From assembly GCF_002294985.1 (NCBI RefSeq), contig NZ_NSGE01000002.1, positions 124,001 to 188,000 on the forward strand: a stretch of 64,000 nt of DNA. Reading direction: 5' to 3'. Below are positions 41,721 through 50,714 of the stretch, one piece after another. The notes beneath the pieces were generated by a model. That model was not told the DNA's origin. It saw nothing but the letters and a program-made list of their open reading frames with translations, and did no database searches. Both the position numbers and the translations under genes were made by a program. Positions within the stretch are counted from its first letter, which is position 1, and every line of letters starts with the position of its first letter. Source of the DNA: Mesorhizobium sp. WSM3862 (lineage in GTDB: Bacteria > Pseudomonadota > Alphaproteobacteria > Rhizobiales > Rhizobiaceae).

Positions 41721-43039
41721 CGACAAAAGCCCCACCTATCAAACCAAGAGATCGAGACACCATTATCAGCGCCTTGCGTGCCGGTGTCGTGCCGCGCATC
41801 GGTCTCCAGCATATTCAGGTGGGTCGCCAGCGCGAGATCGAAGCGCTGATCCAGGACATCGAGCGGATTGGCAACGGCGGGTCGAGTATCCGTCTCGTCA
41901 TCGGCGCCTATGGTGCCGGCAAGACCTTCTTCCTGTTTCTCATCAGGCAAATCGCACTTCAGCGCAAGCTTGCCGTCTGCCAGGCCGACCTTTCTCCGGA
42001 TCGCCGCATCCACGCCACCGGCGGGCAGGCGCGTACGCTCTATGCCGAGCTCGCCACCAGTCTTGCGACCCGCACGGCACCAGACGGAGGCGCGCTCAGA
42101 AACATTCTGGAGAGCTACATACAAAAAGCATCCGAACGCGCTTCCTCAAGCGGGACGACTATTGAAATCGCCATCAAGGAACGCCTCGGCGATCTTCGCG
42201 AGATGGTCGGAGGCTATGATTTCGCAACCGTCATCGTTGCCTATGCGCGGGGCTACGAGGAAGGAAACAGCAATTTGCAGGACGCCGCGCTGCGTTGGTT
42301 GCGCGGCGAATACACGACCAAGACCGAGGCGCGAGGCGATCTGGGCGTGCGTACCATCATCGACGACGCGTCCTTCTATGATGGCTTGAGACTGCTCGCC
42401 CGTTTTACACGGCTCGCTGGTTTCGGCGGCCTGTTGGTCTGCCTCGACGAACTCGTCAATCTCTACAAGCTGCAGAGCGCCCAGGCCCGCAAACAGAATT
42501 ACGAGCAGATCCTGCGCATCTTCAACGATGTCCTGCAGGGCACGACGCAGGGTATCGGTTTCATTCTGGGCGGCACACCGGAATTCCTGCTCGACACGCG
42601 GCGCGGCCTTTACTCCTACGAGGCCTTGCAGTCCCGCCTTGCTGGGAACAGTTTTGCCGGCAATGGCCTGGCCGACTATTCCGGTCCGGTGGTCAACCTG
42701 CCGAACCTGACCCCGGAGGAACTCTACCATCTTCTGGAGCGACTGCGCGACGTCTTCGCGGCCGGCGATCAGGAAAAATGGCTGGTTCCGGACGAGGCAC
42801 TCCACGCCTTCATGGACCATTGCGCCAACCGGATCGGCGAGGCTTATTTTCGGACCCCGCGCAACACGGTGATAGCCTTCGTCGATCTGCTCGCGATTCT
42901 CCAGCAAAACCCCGGTACAGATTGGAAAGACATGCTCGGCGCAGTGGACGTGGCGGAAGATCGAGGCGGTGCAGGCGACCAGCCCATCGACGACGTCGAA
43001 GGGGGAGCGGACGACGAGCTTGCAGCCCTCCGCATTTGA
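41717..43039 (+). CDS. BrxD-like P-loop ATPase (DUF2791 type)
   Basis: 440-residue AAA/STAND-type ATPase of the kind found with BREX (BrxD) and TerB systems: Walker A GAYGAGKT (63-70), Walker B GGLLVCLDEL (~236-245), a sensor-like GFILGGTPEFLLD and a C-terminal helical region with FRTPRNTVIAFVDLLAILQQNP, typical of this family. It probably drives DNA- or protein-remodelling by the neighbouring helicase and TerB protein. It starts at ATG 41717, overlapping the TerB gene by 4 bp, and the helicase frame begins 70 bp before its stop, so the three genes are one translational unit. The family is proposed to act in anti-phage defence. Confidence 0.85.
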   Translation: MTTKAPPIKPRDRDTIISALRAGVVPRIGLQHIQVGRQREIEALIQDIERIGNGGSSIRLVIGAYGAGKTFFLFLIRQIALQRKLAVCQADLSPDRRIHATGGQARTLYAELATSLATRTAPDGGALRNILESYIQKASERASSSGTTIEIAIKERLGDLREMVGGYDFATVIVAYARGYEEGNSNLQDAALRWLRGEYTTKTEARGDLGVRTIIDDASFYDGLRLLARFTRLAGFGGLLVCLDELVNLYKLQSAQARKQNYEQILRIFNDVLQGTTQGIGFILGGTPEFLLDTRRGLYSYEALQSRLAGNSFAGNGLADYSGPVVNLPNLTPEELYHLLERLRDVFAAGDQEKWLVPDEALHAFMDHCANRIGEAYFRTPRNTVIAFVDLLAILQQNPGTDWKDMLGAVDVAEDRGGAGDQPIDDVEGGADDELAALRI

Positions 43040-45278
43040 CAAGCTTTCCGAGCCCGTCAGGCGGTGGATTTGGCAGCGGAAATGGCCGTCGCTACGGGAT
43101 GTCCAGGAAAAGGCTATTCCGGCCATCCTCGCGGGCGGCGATGTCGTGATTTCCGCGCGCACTGCCGCCGGCAAGACCGAAGCCGCCTTCCTGCCATTGT
43201 TGACCCGGCATGCCGAACACGCGGGGAGCGCCGACGGGTTCGCCATCCTCTATGTCAGTCCGCTAAAGGCGCTGATCAACGATCAGCACCGGCGGCTGGA
43301 AAGCCTGTGCGAAGGCAGCGGCGTACTCCTGCACAAATGGCATGGCGACGTGTCGGCGGACGCCAAAACCCGTGCACGAAAACGACCTTCGGGTATCGTG
43401 CTGATCACTCCGGAATCGCTTGAGGCGTTGCTCGTCCGCAGAGGCGCTGAGGTAGCGCAGATGTTTTCGCGCCTCGATGCGGTGGTCATCGATGAGTTGC
43501 ATGCCTTCATCGGCACCGAGCGCGGTATGCAGTTGCAGTCGATCCTCAACAGGATCGAGGTAGCGACCGCGCGAGACCGCATCGATCGAATTGGGCTTTC
43601 AGCAACACTCGGTGACATGAGCCTGGCTGCCGAGGCGCTGCGGCCCGGCAAAGGGGCCAGCGTCACGATCGTGGAAGGCAAAGACGAGGGGAACGGGGTC
43701 CGTTTGCAGATCCGGGGTTATCTGCTGGACGGCACCGCCCCAGGCGATCTCACGGCCACCACAGACGATAGCGATCCGCCGGGAAAGCCGACCGAACCTT
43801 TTGAACAATCGACAGTGCCAGCGGCGCTTGCGGCCGACTTGTTTCGTCTGCTGCGCGGCCAGAGCAATCTGCTGTTTGCTGGATCTCGCGCCAATGTCGA
43901 GGTTTATGCCGACATGCTGCGTTCGATGTGCGACGAAGCGAGCTTTCCAAATGAGTTCTTCCCGCATCATGGCAATCTCGCAAGGGCCATGCGCGAGGAG
44001 GTCGAAGCGCGGCTTCGAGACGATCCGCGCCCGACTACGGCGGTCGCGACCACCACCCTGGAACTCGGAATGGACATTGGCGAGGTGGAGACTATCGCGC
44101 AGATCGGACCGGGCTTTTCGGTCGCGTCACTTCGCCAGCGCCTCGGCCGATCCGGCCGCAGGGCCGGAAAGCCTGCAACGCTGCGTATGTTCGTCATCGA
44201 GCCTCCCATTGGTGAGGGACGACACCCAATTGACCGGCTTCGCCTGGATCTGGTTCAGTCGATTGCGATGGTTGAGTGCCTGAGAGCGGGATGGTGTGAG
44301 CCGCCATTGCCAGCTGGGCTACATCTTTCAACGCTCCTCCATCAAGTGATGGCACTGATCGTGCAGACCGGGGGCGTAAGCCCGACGGTCGCCTGGAAAC
44401 TGTTGTGCGAGCGCGGCCCCTTCCGGGCCGTGGACAAGACGCTGTTTGCCGAATTGCTTCGGTGCATGGCCATGCCTGAAAACCAGTTGCTTGAGCAGTC
44501 GCCGGAAGGCTTGCTCATGATCGGAGAGACCGGGGAAAAGATCACGGAATCGTACGAATTCTATGCTGTTTTCGCCACGGAACGGGAATATCGGATCATT
44601 CACGATGCACGCACGCTCGGCACCTATCCGCTGAGCTCTCCCCTTGCACGTGGCGAAACGATCATTTTTGCGGGGCGCCGCTGGCAAGTCATCGAAATTG
44701 ATGATCGCGCTCGGGCTATCATGGTAAAGCCGACACGGGCTGGAAAGCCACCGCATTTCAATGGCAAGGGGGCGGCCATCCACGATCACGTGGTGGCATC
44801 GATGCGCGCGGTTCTCGCATCCGATGAGGCCTACCCCTATCTCGATCCTGCCGCGAAGCTACTGCTGGATGAAACGCGCAGTTCGCACCTGGACCTGCAA
44901 CTGGATCGCCGTTCAATCATTGCGCATGGGGAGGGGGTCCTGATTTTCCCCTGGGTCGGAACCAGGAAGCTGCAGACCCTAACCCTGGCATTGCTGGCCC
45001 GCGAGTTCAAAGCATCGCATTTCGGGCATGCCATTGAGCTTCAGGAATGCGAGGCAGCGAAGGTTATGGAAGCTCTGCAGGATATAGCTGGCTCGCCGGC
45101 ACCAGACGGGCAAGAACTTGCTGCACGACTAGCACAGCCCGCATTGGCTAAGTTCGACACGTTCCTGAGCGATCACTTGATGACATTGGTCACGATGGTG
45201 GAAAGAATCAGCGCCAAGGACTTGCCCCTGATCGCCGCCAACGCGCTGGGAAATCATACGACGCATGAAGTCGCATGA
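42969..45278 (+). CDS. Lhr-like superfamily 2 helicase
   Basis: 769-residue DEAD/DEAH-type helicase: Q-motif region WPSLRDVQEKAIPAILAGGD, Walker A ARTAAGKTE (motif I, ~63-71), motif II VVIDELHAF (DELH, ~174), motif III GLSATLGD, then TTTLELGMDIGEVE and SLRQRLGRSGRRAG (motifs V and VI, ~360-395). The C-terminal ~350 residues resemble the Lhr-type accessory region. Such helicases accompany BrxD-like ATPases in BREX type 2 and TerB-linked systems. The first codon used is GTG 42969; TTG at 43020 is an alternative, starting just before the folded domain. Co-translated with the ATPase gene. Confidence 0.85.
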   Translation: MQATSPSTTSKGERTTSLQPSAFDKLSEPVRRWIWQRKWPSLRDVQEKAIPAILAGGDVVISARTAAGKTEAAFLPLLTRHAEHAGSADGFAILYVSPLKALINDQHRRLESLCEGSGVLLHKWHGDVSADAKTRARKRPSGIVLITPESLEALLVRRGAEVAQMFSRLDAVVIDELHAFIGTERGMQLQSILNRIEVATARDRIDRIGLSATLGDMSLAAEALRPGKGASVTIVEGKDEGNGVRLQIRGYLLDGTAPGDLTATTDDSDPPGKPTEPFEQSTVPAALAADLFRLLRGQSNLLFAGSRANVEVYADMLRSMCDEASFPNEFFPHHGNLARAMREEVEARLRDDPRPTTAVATTTLELGMDIGEVETIAQIGPGFSVASLRQRLGRSGRRAGKPATLRMFVIEPPIGEGRHPIDRLRLDLVQSIAMVECLRAGWCEPPLPAGLHLSTLLHQVMALIVQTGGVSPTVAWKLLCERGPFRAVDKTLFAELLRCMAMPENQLLEQSPEGLLMIGETGEKITESYEFYAVFATEREYRIIHDARTLGTYPLSSPLARGETIIFAGRRWQVIEIDDRARAIMVKPTRAGKPPHFNGKGAAIHDHVVASMRAVLASDEAYPYLDPAAKLLLDETRSSHLDLQLDRRSIIAHGEGVLIFPWVGTRKLQTLTLALLAREFKASHFGHAIELQECEAAKVMEALQDIAGSPAPDGQELAARLAQPALAKFDTFLSDHLMTLVTMVERISAKDLPLIAANALGNHTTHEVA

Positions 45279-45386
45279 CCGCCGGGATCGGTTGCTCGCA
45301 CTCGCCTCTGGCAGCCTTTCGTACATGTCCGAGCGTGCTATAACGGGCACGTCGACTCGCACCTGCGCTCACCAGACTTGACCAGG

Positions 45387-46025
45387 ATGAAAACCAGCAT
45401 CGATCATTTGCCAGAGCACAAGGAGGAACTGGCCCGCGTGATCGAAATTCTGCATGCCGAATTCGAGGACGCGCTGGCGGAAAGCAGCGCGGACTGGAAG
45501 AAGAGCGGCCGCATCCTGTTCGGGTCCTATGCCTGCGGCGACTGGGTCGACGAGCCCCTGACGATGAAGGGCAACCGCAGCGATTTCGATCTGCTGGTCG
45601 TCGTCAACAACAACAAGCTCTCCGACTTCGCATACTGGTACAAGGCGAAGGATCGGCTTGACCGCGATCGAGCCATCAAGACGCCGACCAGCTTCATCGT
45701 GCACAGTCGCCGCTTCGTGAACACGGCATGCGCCTGGCGCATAGAGGACGCGTCGGCGATTGGAACAGGTCTGCTGTGCGTCAACTGGCGACGCTCGGCG
45801 CAGACAATCAAACGTCTTGTTCTGGGCCGAAAGCTGGATTTCAGCTATCGGAGCCGAATGTCACCCCGTCAATCGGCTTTTTTTGCGGCAGTTGGAAAGC
45901 ACAAGAACACGCGTAGGAACCTCGTTGACCTGAATAGTCAGCGGCGGCTGCATGCCCGCCTTTTGTTTCCAGAACCGTCTTTTATCTTTCGGCGACAGGC
46001 GGCGACTTGTGCTATAAGTTCATGA
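45387..46025 (+). pseudogene. MNT-type nucleotidyltransferase remnant with unrelated C-terminus
   Basis: The first ~110 residues match a nucleotidyltransferase of the MNT/HEPN class: LARVIEILHAEFEDAL, GRILFGSYACGDWVDEP and RSDFDLLVVVNNNKLSD (the G-S...D-x-D active site is present). After FIVHSRRFVN the expected HEPN-type part is replaced by sequence that looks like an out-of-frame or foreign tail, and a few residues are missing before FGSYA compared with intact relatives. I read it as a decayed gene rather than a functional antitoxin. It sits between the helicase and TrlF genes and may be a scar of an insertion. An intact divergent enzyme cannot be excluded. Confidence 0.55.
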
Positions 46026-46157
46026 GAACACGCCTTGATTGATTCATTCATCCGACTAGATTGTGCCGGCGCTTTCATCTAGGCGCAGATTCGTGATCCT
46101 GCCGACGATAGGCATGGCTTCTCCGGATCAGAAACCCCGTCACCTGGAGTGCTTCGG

Positions 46158-49154
46158 ATGAGTGTGTCCTCGACGCCGCGTGCTGCCAAACTAGAGGCTC
46201 ATCGAGGGTCGCAGTGGCTTAAGTGGGATCTGCATTTACACGCGCCCGGTACGAAGCTTTCTTGCGGATATGGCAAACCTGACGACGCGACGTGGAAACG
46301 CTTCGTGGATATTCTCGAACAATCCGAGGTCCACGCCTTTGGCATAACGGACTATTTTTCATTCGATGGCTACCTGAACACCGTCAAATGGTATAGCCAA
46401 TTGCATCCGGACTCGACCAAGCTAGTGATCCCGAACCTGGAGCTGCGTTTGACCGAGACGGTCAGCATCGACGGCAAAAACGTCAACACACATGTTCTGG
46501 TTGACCCGGCTGTCGCGACGGCCGAAGCTTTGAGCAAGTTCCTCAACGACCTCGAAACGCACATATCCGTTGCTGGAAGACGGTTACGCTGCAGCGAACT
46601 GACGTCTGCGAATTACGCTGCGGCCACCGTCAGCATACATGATGTTAAGGACTCGCTAAAAGGATGCTTCGCGCCGGAGCAATACATTATCGTCACCGCC
46701 GCCGGAAACGATGGCCTGCGCGGAACCGCCAAAAATTCCCAGCGTAGCAAATCCATTTCCGATGAACTCGACAGGATCAGTAGCGCCTTCTTTGGGAAGT
46801 CGAACAGCACGGCGTTCTTCCTGAGCGACTCTCGGTACGAGGACGGGTCGAAGTCGGAGCCTAAGCCCATCTATGACGCCAGCGACGCTCATTCCTTCGA
46901 GGACCTTGGACGTTTGACAGGTGACGAACCGAGCTATCAATCGACCTGGATCAAGGCCAATCTGACTTTCCGAGGTCTCCGTCAGACGATCTTCGAACCG
47001 GAACATCGCGTCTTTGTCGGAGACCGTCCAACCGTTCTCGTCCGGCTCGAGCGTGAGGCCACGCAGTTCATCGACAGGCTGGAGATCAATCCACTCGCCA
47101 AGTATACCGGTCATAACGGCACTTGGTTTCGGAACGTCGAAATTCCGTTCAACCCTGAGCTGACTGCCATAATCGGGAACAAGGGAAGCGGCAAAAGCGC
47201 TGTCGCGGATATCGTGGCGCTGCTCGGAAATACTCGCCAAGCGAAATATTTCTCGTTTCTAACCGACAGCCAGACGAACAGGAAATTCAAGCGGCCCGGG
47301 TTCGCCGAGAATTTTTCGGGTCGTCTCGTATGGAAGAGTGGGAGCGTTGTAGAGCGGACTCTAAACGATGATGTCGATGAACTTTCGCCGGAGGCGGTCA
47401 AATACCTGCCACAGAACTACTTCGAGAGCCTGACGAACGAAATCGAAGTGCAGGCGCTGCGTCGGGAAATCGAAGACGTCGTATTTTCGCACGTCGACAT
47501 CAGCGACAAGATGGACGCCAAGAGCTTCCACGATCTCGAAGAACGCAAGACGTTGAACAGTCGACAGGAAGCTAGCCAGATCAAAACGAATCTGCGCGAA
47601 CTCAACATCAGGATTCTCGAACTCGAGGACCAGAGCGAACCTGTATTCAAGACCAAACTGCAGGCGGAACTAGGGGTCCTTCAGAAGCAGGTGTCTGCAC
47701 TAGAAGCGTCGAAGCCTCCAGAGGAAGCTGCCCCGGCTGCTCAGAGTGCGGAACAGGAGGCGGCGACAGAAGAAATCGCGTCACAAACCCGGTTGCTGGA
47801 CGACCTTGCCGCGCGTGAAAAGAGCGCAGTCACGCAGCTCGGTCGGCACAAGACTACCTTGCAAGATGCCAGCGAATTCAAGGACGCCGTAAATGCCCTG
47901 AAAAGCCGTGTGCAAGGCGACAAGGAGGTTTTCAAAACCAAGTATAGCGGTCTCGGCTTCGATGTTGATCAGGTCATCAGTCTTACCGTTAACCTCGAAG
48001 AGGTCACGAAGAAGATTGAGGCTGTGCACGAAGAAATCGCGGCGATTGAACGCGAGAGCGCCATGGTTTTCGATTCAAAGACCGATCTTTCCAAAGTCGC
48101 CAGCGTACCCGACTTGCGTGCTGCGCAGAAATATATTGCCGATCGCATCGCCGAGACACGCGCCGCTCTCTCGGCACCTCAACAGCGCTATCAAAGGTAT
48201 GTGCAGGCCGTCCGCGAGATATCCGAGAAGATCAGCGATATCGTCGGTCAAAAGGCCTCGCCGAAATTAGGGACGATCTCGGAACTGGAGGCCCGCATTG
48301 CCAGGATCGACAACGATCTGCCGGGTGAGTTGTCCAAGGCGTTGGAAGACCGTAAGGCGCTGTGCTTGGCCCTCTTCGAAAGCAAGCACAAGATAAGAGC
48401 GTTCTACGAGGGATTGAAAACCAAGGTTGAGTCGCGGCTCACCGCGGTGAGTACCGGGGACTTCAAGGTGTCGATCGACGCGTCTTTTGTACCTTCTCCC
48501 AAGTTCGGTGATGAATTTTTCAACCATCTATACCAAAACGTGAGCGGCCCCTTCCGTGGAGTCGCGGAAGGGGCGCGCGCCCTTCAACAGAAGCTATCGA
48601 TAGTCGACTGGAACTCCTTCGAAAGCATCTTCGCCTTTGTGGACGATGTGGTCGGATCGATGAAATCGGGTGGCATCAGACGGCAAACCAAAGACGTCAA
48701 GAAATTCTACGACTTCCTTTATTCCCTCGAATACTTCGAACCCCGGTACGAGTTGAGACTGGGAGGCAAAGACCTGAACCAGCTTTCCCCCGGAGAGAAG
48801 GGGCTTCTCCTGCTGGTCTTCTACCTGCACCTGGATACAGACAGCTCGCCCCTCATCATCGACCAACCCGAAGACAATCTCGACAACGACAGCATATTCG
48901 CGGTACTCGCAAGGTGTATTCGCGACGCGAAGAAAACCCGGCAGGTCATATTGGTGACGCATAACCCAAATCTCGCGATCGGAGCCGACGCCGAACAAAT
49001 CATCTATGTCCGGTTGGACAAGGTGAACGGTTACAGGTTCAGCTATGATTCCGGCGCGATCGAAAACCCAAATACCAATGGTCACATCGTAAGGGTGCTC
49101 GAAGGTTCGCGGCCAGCCTTCATACAACGCCGGCTCAAGTATCAGATCACCTGA
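46158..49154 (+). CDS. trlF: TrlF-family PHP-SMC ATPase
   Basis: 998-residue protein. The N-terminus is a PHP-type metal-dependent hydrolase domain (KWDLHLHAPG, HLHAP at ~26-30; FGITDYFSF; a later AGNDGLRG). It is followed by an SMC/RecF-like ATPase: Walker A IIGNKGSGKS (~335-344), a long coiled coil (~450-720), ABC signature LSPGEKG (~875) and Walker B SPLIIDQPEDNLDN (~894). TrlF-type proteins are encoded in defence islands; they are thought to be nucleases or phosphatases gated by the ATPase, but the mechanism is unknown to me. The ATG at 46158 has GGAG 8 bp upstream; a GTG at 46149 is in frame. It is intact and apparently monocistronic. Confidence 0.83.
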   Translation: MSVSSTPRAAKLEAHRGSQWLKWDLHLHAPGTKLSCGYGKPDDATWKRFVDILEQSEVHAFGITDYFSFDGYLNTVKWYSQLHPDSTKLVIPNLELRLTETVSIDGKNVNTHVLVDPAVATAEALSKFLNDLETHISVAGRRLRCSELTSANYAAATVSIHDVKDSLKGCFAPEQYIIVTAAGNDGLRGTAKNSQRSKSISDELDRISSAFFGKSNSTAFFLSDSRYEDGSKSEPKPIYDASDAHSFEDLGRLTGDEPSYQSTWIKANLTFRGLRQTIFEPEHRVFVGDRPTVLVRLEREATQFIDRLEINPLAKYTGHNGTWFRNVEIPFNPELTAIIGNKGSGKSAVADIVALLGNTRQAKYFSFLTDSQTNRKFKRPGFAENFSGRLVWKSGSVVERTLNDDVDELSPEAVKYLPQNYFESLTNEIEVQALRREIEDVVFSHVDISDKMDAKSFHDLEERKTLNSRQEASQIKTNLRELNIRILELEDQSEPVFKTKLQAELGVLQKQVSALEASKPPEEAAPAAQSAEQEAATEEIASQTRLLDDLAAREKSAVTQLGRHKTTLQDASEFKDAVNALKSRVQGDKEVFKTKYSGLGFDVDQVISLTVNLEEVTKKIEAVHEEIAAIERESAMVFDSKTDLSKVASVPDLRAAQKYIADRIAETRAALSAPQQRYQRYVQAVREISEKISDIVGQKASPKLGTISELEARIARIDNDLPGELSKALEDRKALCLALFESKHKIRAFYEGLKTKVESRLTAVSTGDFKVSIDASFVPSPKFGDEFFNHLYQNVSGPFRGVAEGARALQQKLSIVDWNSFESIFAFVDDVVGSMKSGGIRRQTKDVKKFYDFLYSLEYFEPRYELRLGGKDLNQLSPGEKGLLLLVFYLHLDTDSSPLIIDQPEDNLDNDSIFAVLARCIRDAKKTRQVILVTHNPNLAIGADAEQIIYVRLDKVNGYRFSYDSGAIENPNTNGHIVRVLEGSRPAFIQRRLKYQIT

Positions 49155-49454
49155 TGGCGGGATATTGCGGCGTTGCTTGTTTTGTAACGTCCGCTCTTAG
49201 TTGATTTCGTCGCCGGTTTGGGTTGGCGCGCGAGCAGGTGCGCAACTCTACTTGACGCTATAGCCTGACGGGCACATTGAGGAAGGTCCAGGAACGCCGG
49301 TATGTCCGTCGCTTCCTGTATAGCTCGCAATGTCGTCGTGGGCAATTTCTAACCGTTGAGGATCGGCGGCAAAATCAGCCAAAACCATCTATCGCGAAAT
49401 TCATCTATCGAGCAGCGGTCGAACACCCGTATGTTTGTGATCGGAGACTGCTCA
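49155..49454. other. 300-bp spacer after trlF
   Basis: No gene is supported; the frames present are short and antisense or lack initiation sites. It should hold the terminator of trlF and the promoter of the YhaO/YhaN-like pair, but no clear stem-T-run or -35/-10 pair was found. Confidence 0.35.
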
Positions 49455-50714
49455 ATGGCATTTCGATTCGTACACACCGCTGATATCCATCTCGACTCGC
49501 CACTGCGTTCGCTGGCGATGCGAAACCCCGACCTTGCCGAACTCGTCGGCGACGCCAGCCGCCAGGCATTGATTTCCATAGTTGACCTCTGCCTGGCGGA
49601 GCGTGTCGATGCGCTGGTCATTGCCGGCGATCTCTATGATGGCGACCAGACGTCGATGAAAACCGCCCGCTTCCTGGCGTCGCAGATGACACGGCTGCAC
49701 CAGGCCGGCATCAGGGTCTTGAAGATCCGTGGCAATCATGACGCAATGTCGCGGATATCGAAACAGCTGGTATTCCCGGACACGGTAACGATCTTCGGCG
49801 GCCGTCCCCAGTCAGTGCTGCAGACAGCGGGCGGGCTCGACGTCATGTTTCATGGCTTGAGCTTTGCTAGCCCCAAGGCGCCGGAAAGTCTGCTCCCCAA
49901 GTATTCAGCTCCGCGTGAAGGTGCGGTCAATGTCGGCATCATGCATACGAGCCTGGCCGGATCGCCCGGCCACGACGTCTATGCCCCCTGCAGCATCGCT
50001 GACCTGCACAGCCATGGCTTCGACTACTGGGCGCTTGGGCACATCCATGTCCGCCAAGTCCACGCCGGGGCGAGCACCGTGGTGATGCCAGGAATTCCGC
50101 AGGGCAGGGACATCAACGAGGCCGGCGGGAAATCCGTCACCCTGGTGACGATACGAGACGACCGCACCGTCGAGATCGAGGAAAGACTAACCAGTATCGT
50201 GCAATTCGAGCGGGTGAGCGTCGACGTGACCGAAACGGTGGAATGGTCCGAAGTCGTCGGGCGAGTCCGCTCCGCGCTCGAAGATGTGCGCGCCTCCGTC
50301 AGCTCCCGCCATGCCGTGGTCCGTCTCGGCGTGACCGGGGCGTCACCTTTATCCTGGGCACTGATCCGTGACCGCGACCTGCTGCTCGCAGAAGCTGAGC
50401 AGGTCGCGGAACAGACGGGGGACACCTGGGTGGAGAAGCTCGAGCTTAACGTTTCTCCATCCGCACCCGAAACATCCGAGGGCGTCGCTGATCCGATTTT
50501 CGAACTCGCTCAATCCATGCACGCCGATGCCAGCTCGGACGCCTTCCGTGCTGAGGCGAGAGCGTTTGTCGAGAAGATGGTCGCCGATCTTCCGGCCGCC
50601 GGGCGCGATTTCGCCGGTAAGGACGAGGCTGGGCTGGAGTTGTTCCTCGACAGGGTGCTCGCCAGCGGCGCTGACCTGGTCACGGCCCGCCTCAAGGTCG
50701 GCGGGTCACAATGA
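49455..50714 (+). CDS. YhaO/SbcD-like DNA repair phosphoesterase
   Basis: 419-residue metallophosphoesterase of the SbcD/Mre11 group: FVHTADIHLDSPL (metal motif I, residues ~4-16), LVIAGDLYDG (II), KIRGNHDAMS (III), then GIMHTSLAG and ALGHIHVRQ (IV/V). These enzymes are nucleases that work with an SMC-like ATPase partner. The C-terminal ~170 residues are a capping region. The start at 49455 follows GGAG by ~10 bp. It overlaps the next gene, its ATPase partner, by 4 bp. The pair resembles B. subtilis YhaO-YhaN and may complement the helicase and ATPase genes upstream. Confidence 0.86.
   Translation: MAFRFVHTADIHLDSPLRSLAMRNPDLAELVGDASRQALISIVDLCLAERVDALVIAGDLYDGDQTSMKTARFLASQMTRLHQAGIRVLKIRGNHDAMSRISKQLVFPDTVTIFGGRPQSVLQTAGGLDVMFHGLSFASPKAPESLLPKYSAPREGAVNVGIMHTSLAGSPGHDVYAPCSIADLHSHGFDYWALGHIHVRQVHAGASTVVMPGIPQGRDINEAGGKSVTLVTIRDDRTVEIEERLTSIVQFERVSVDVTETVEWSEVVGRVRSALEDVRASVSSRHAVVRLGVTGASPLSWALIRDRDLLLAEAEQVAEQTGDTWVEKLELNVSPSAPETSEGVADPIFELAQSMHADASSDAFRAEARAFVEKMVADLPAAGRDFAGKDEAGLELFLDRVLASGADLVTARLKVGGSQ

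Noticed and set aside
42146-43246. 366-codon minus-strand frame across the ATPase gene
   Set aside because: Antisense to Walker A/B-containing coding sequence; no own motifs.
45387-46025. MNT-HEPN toxin-antitoxin pair
   Set aside because: Only a nucleotidyltransferase N-terminus is present; no HEPN toxin gene is adjacent and the C-terminus is degraded.
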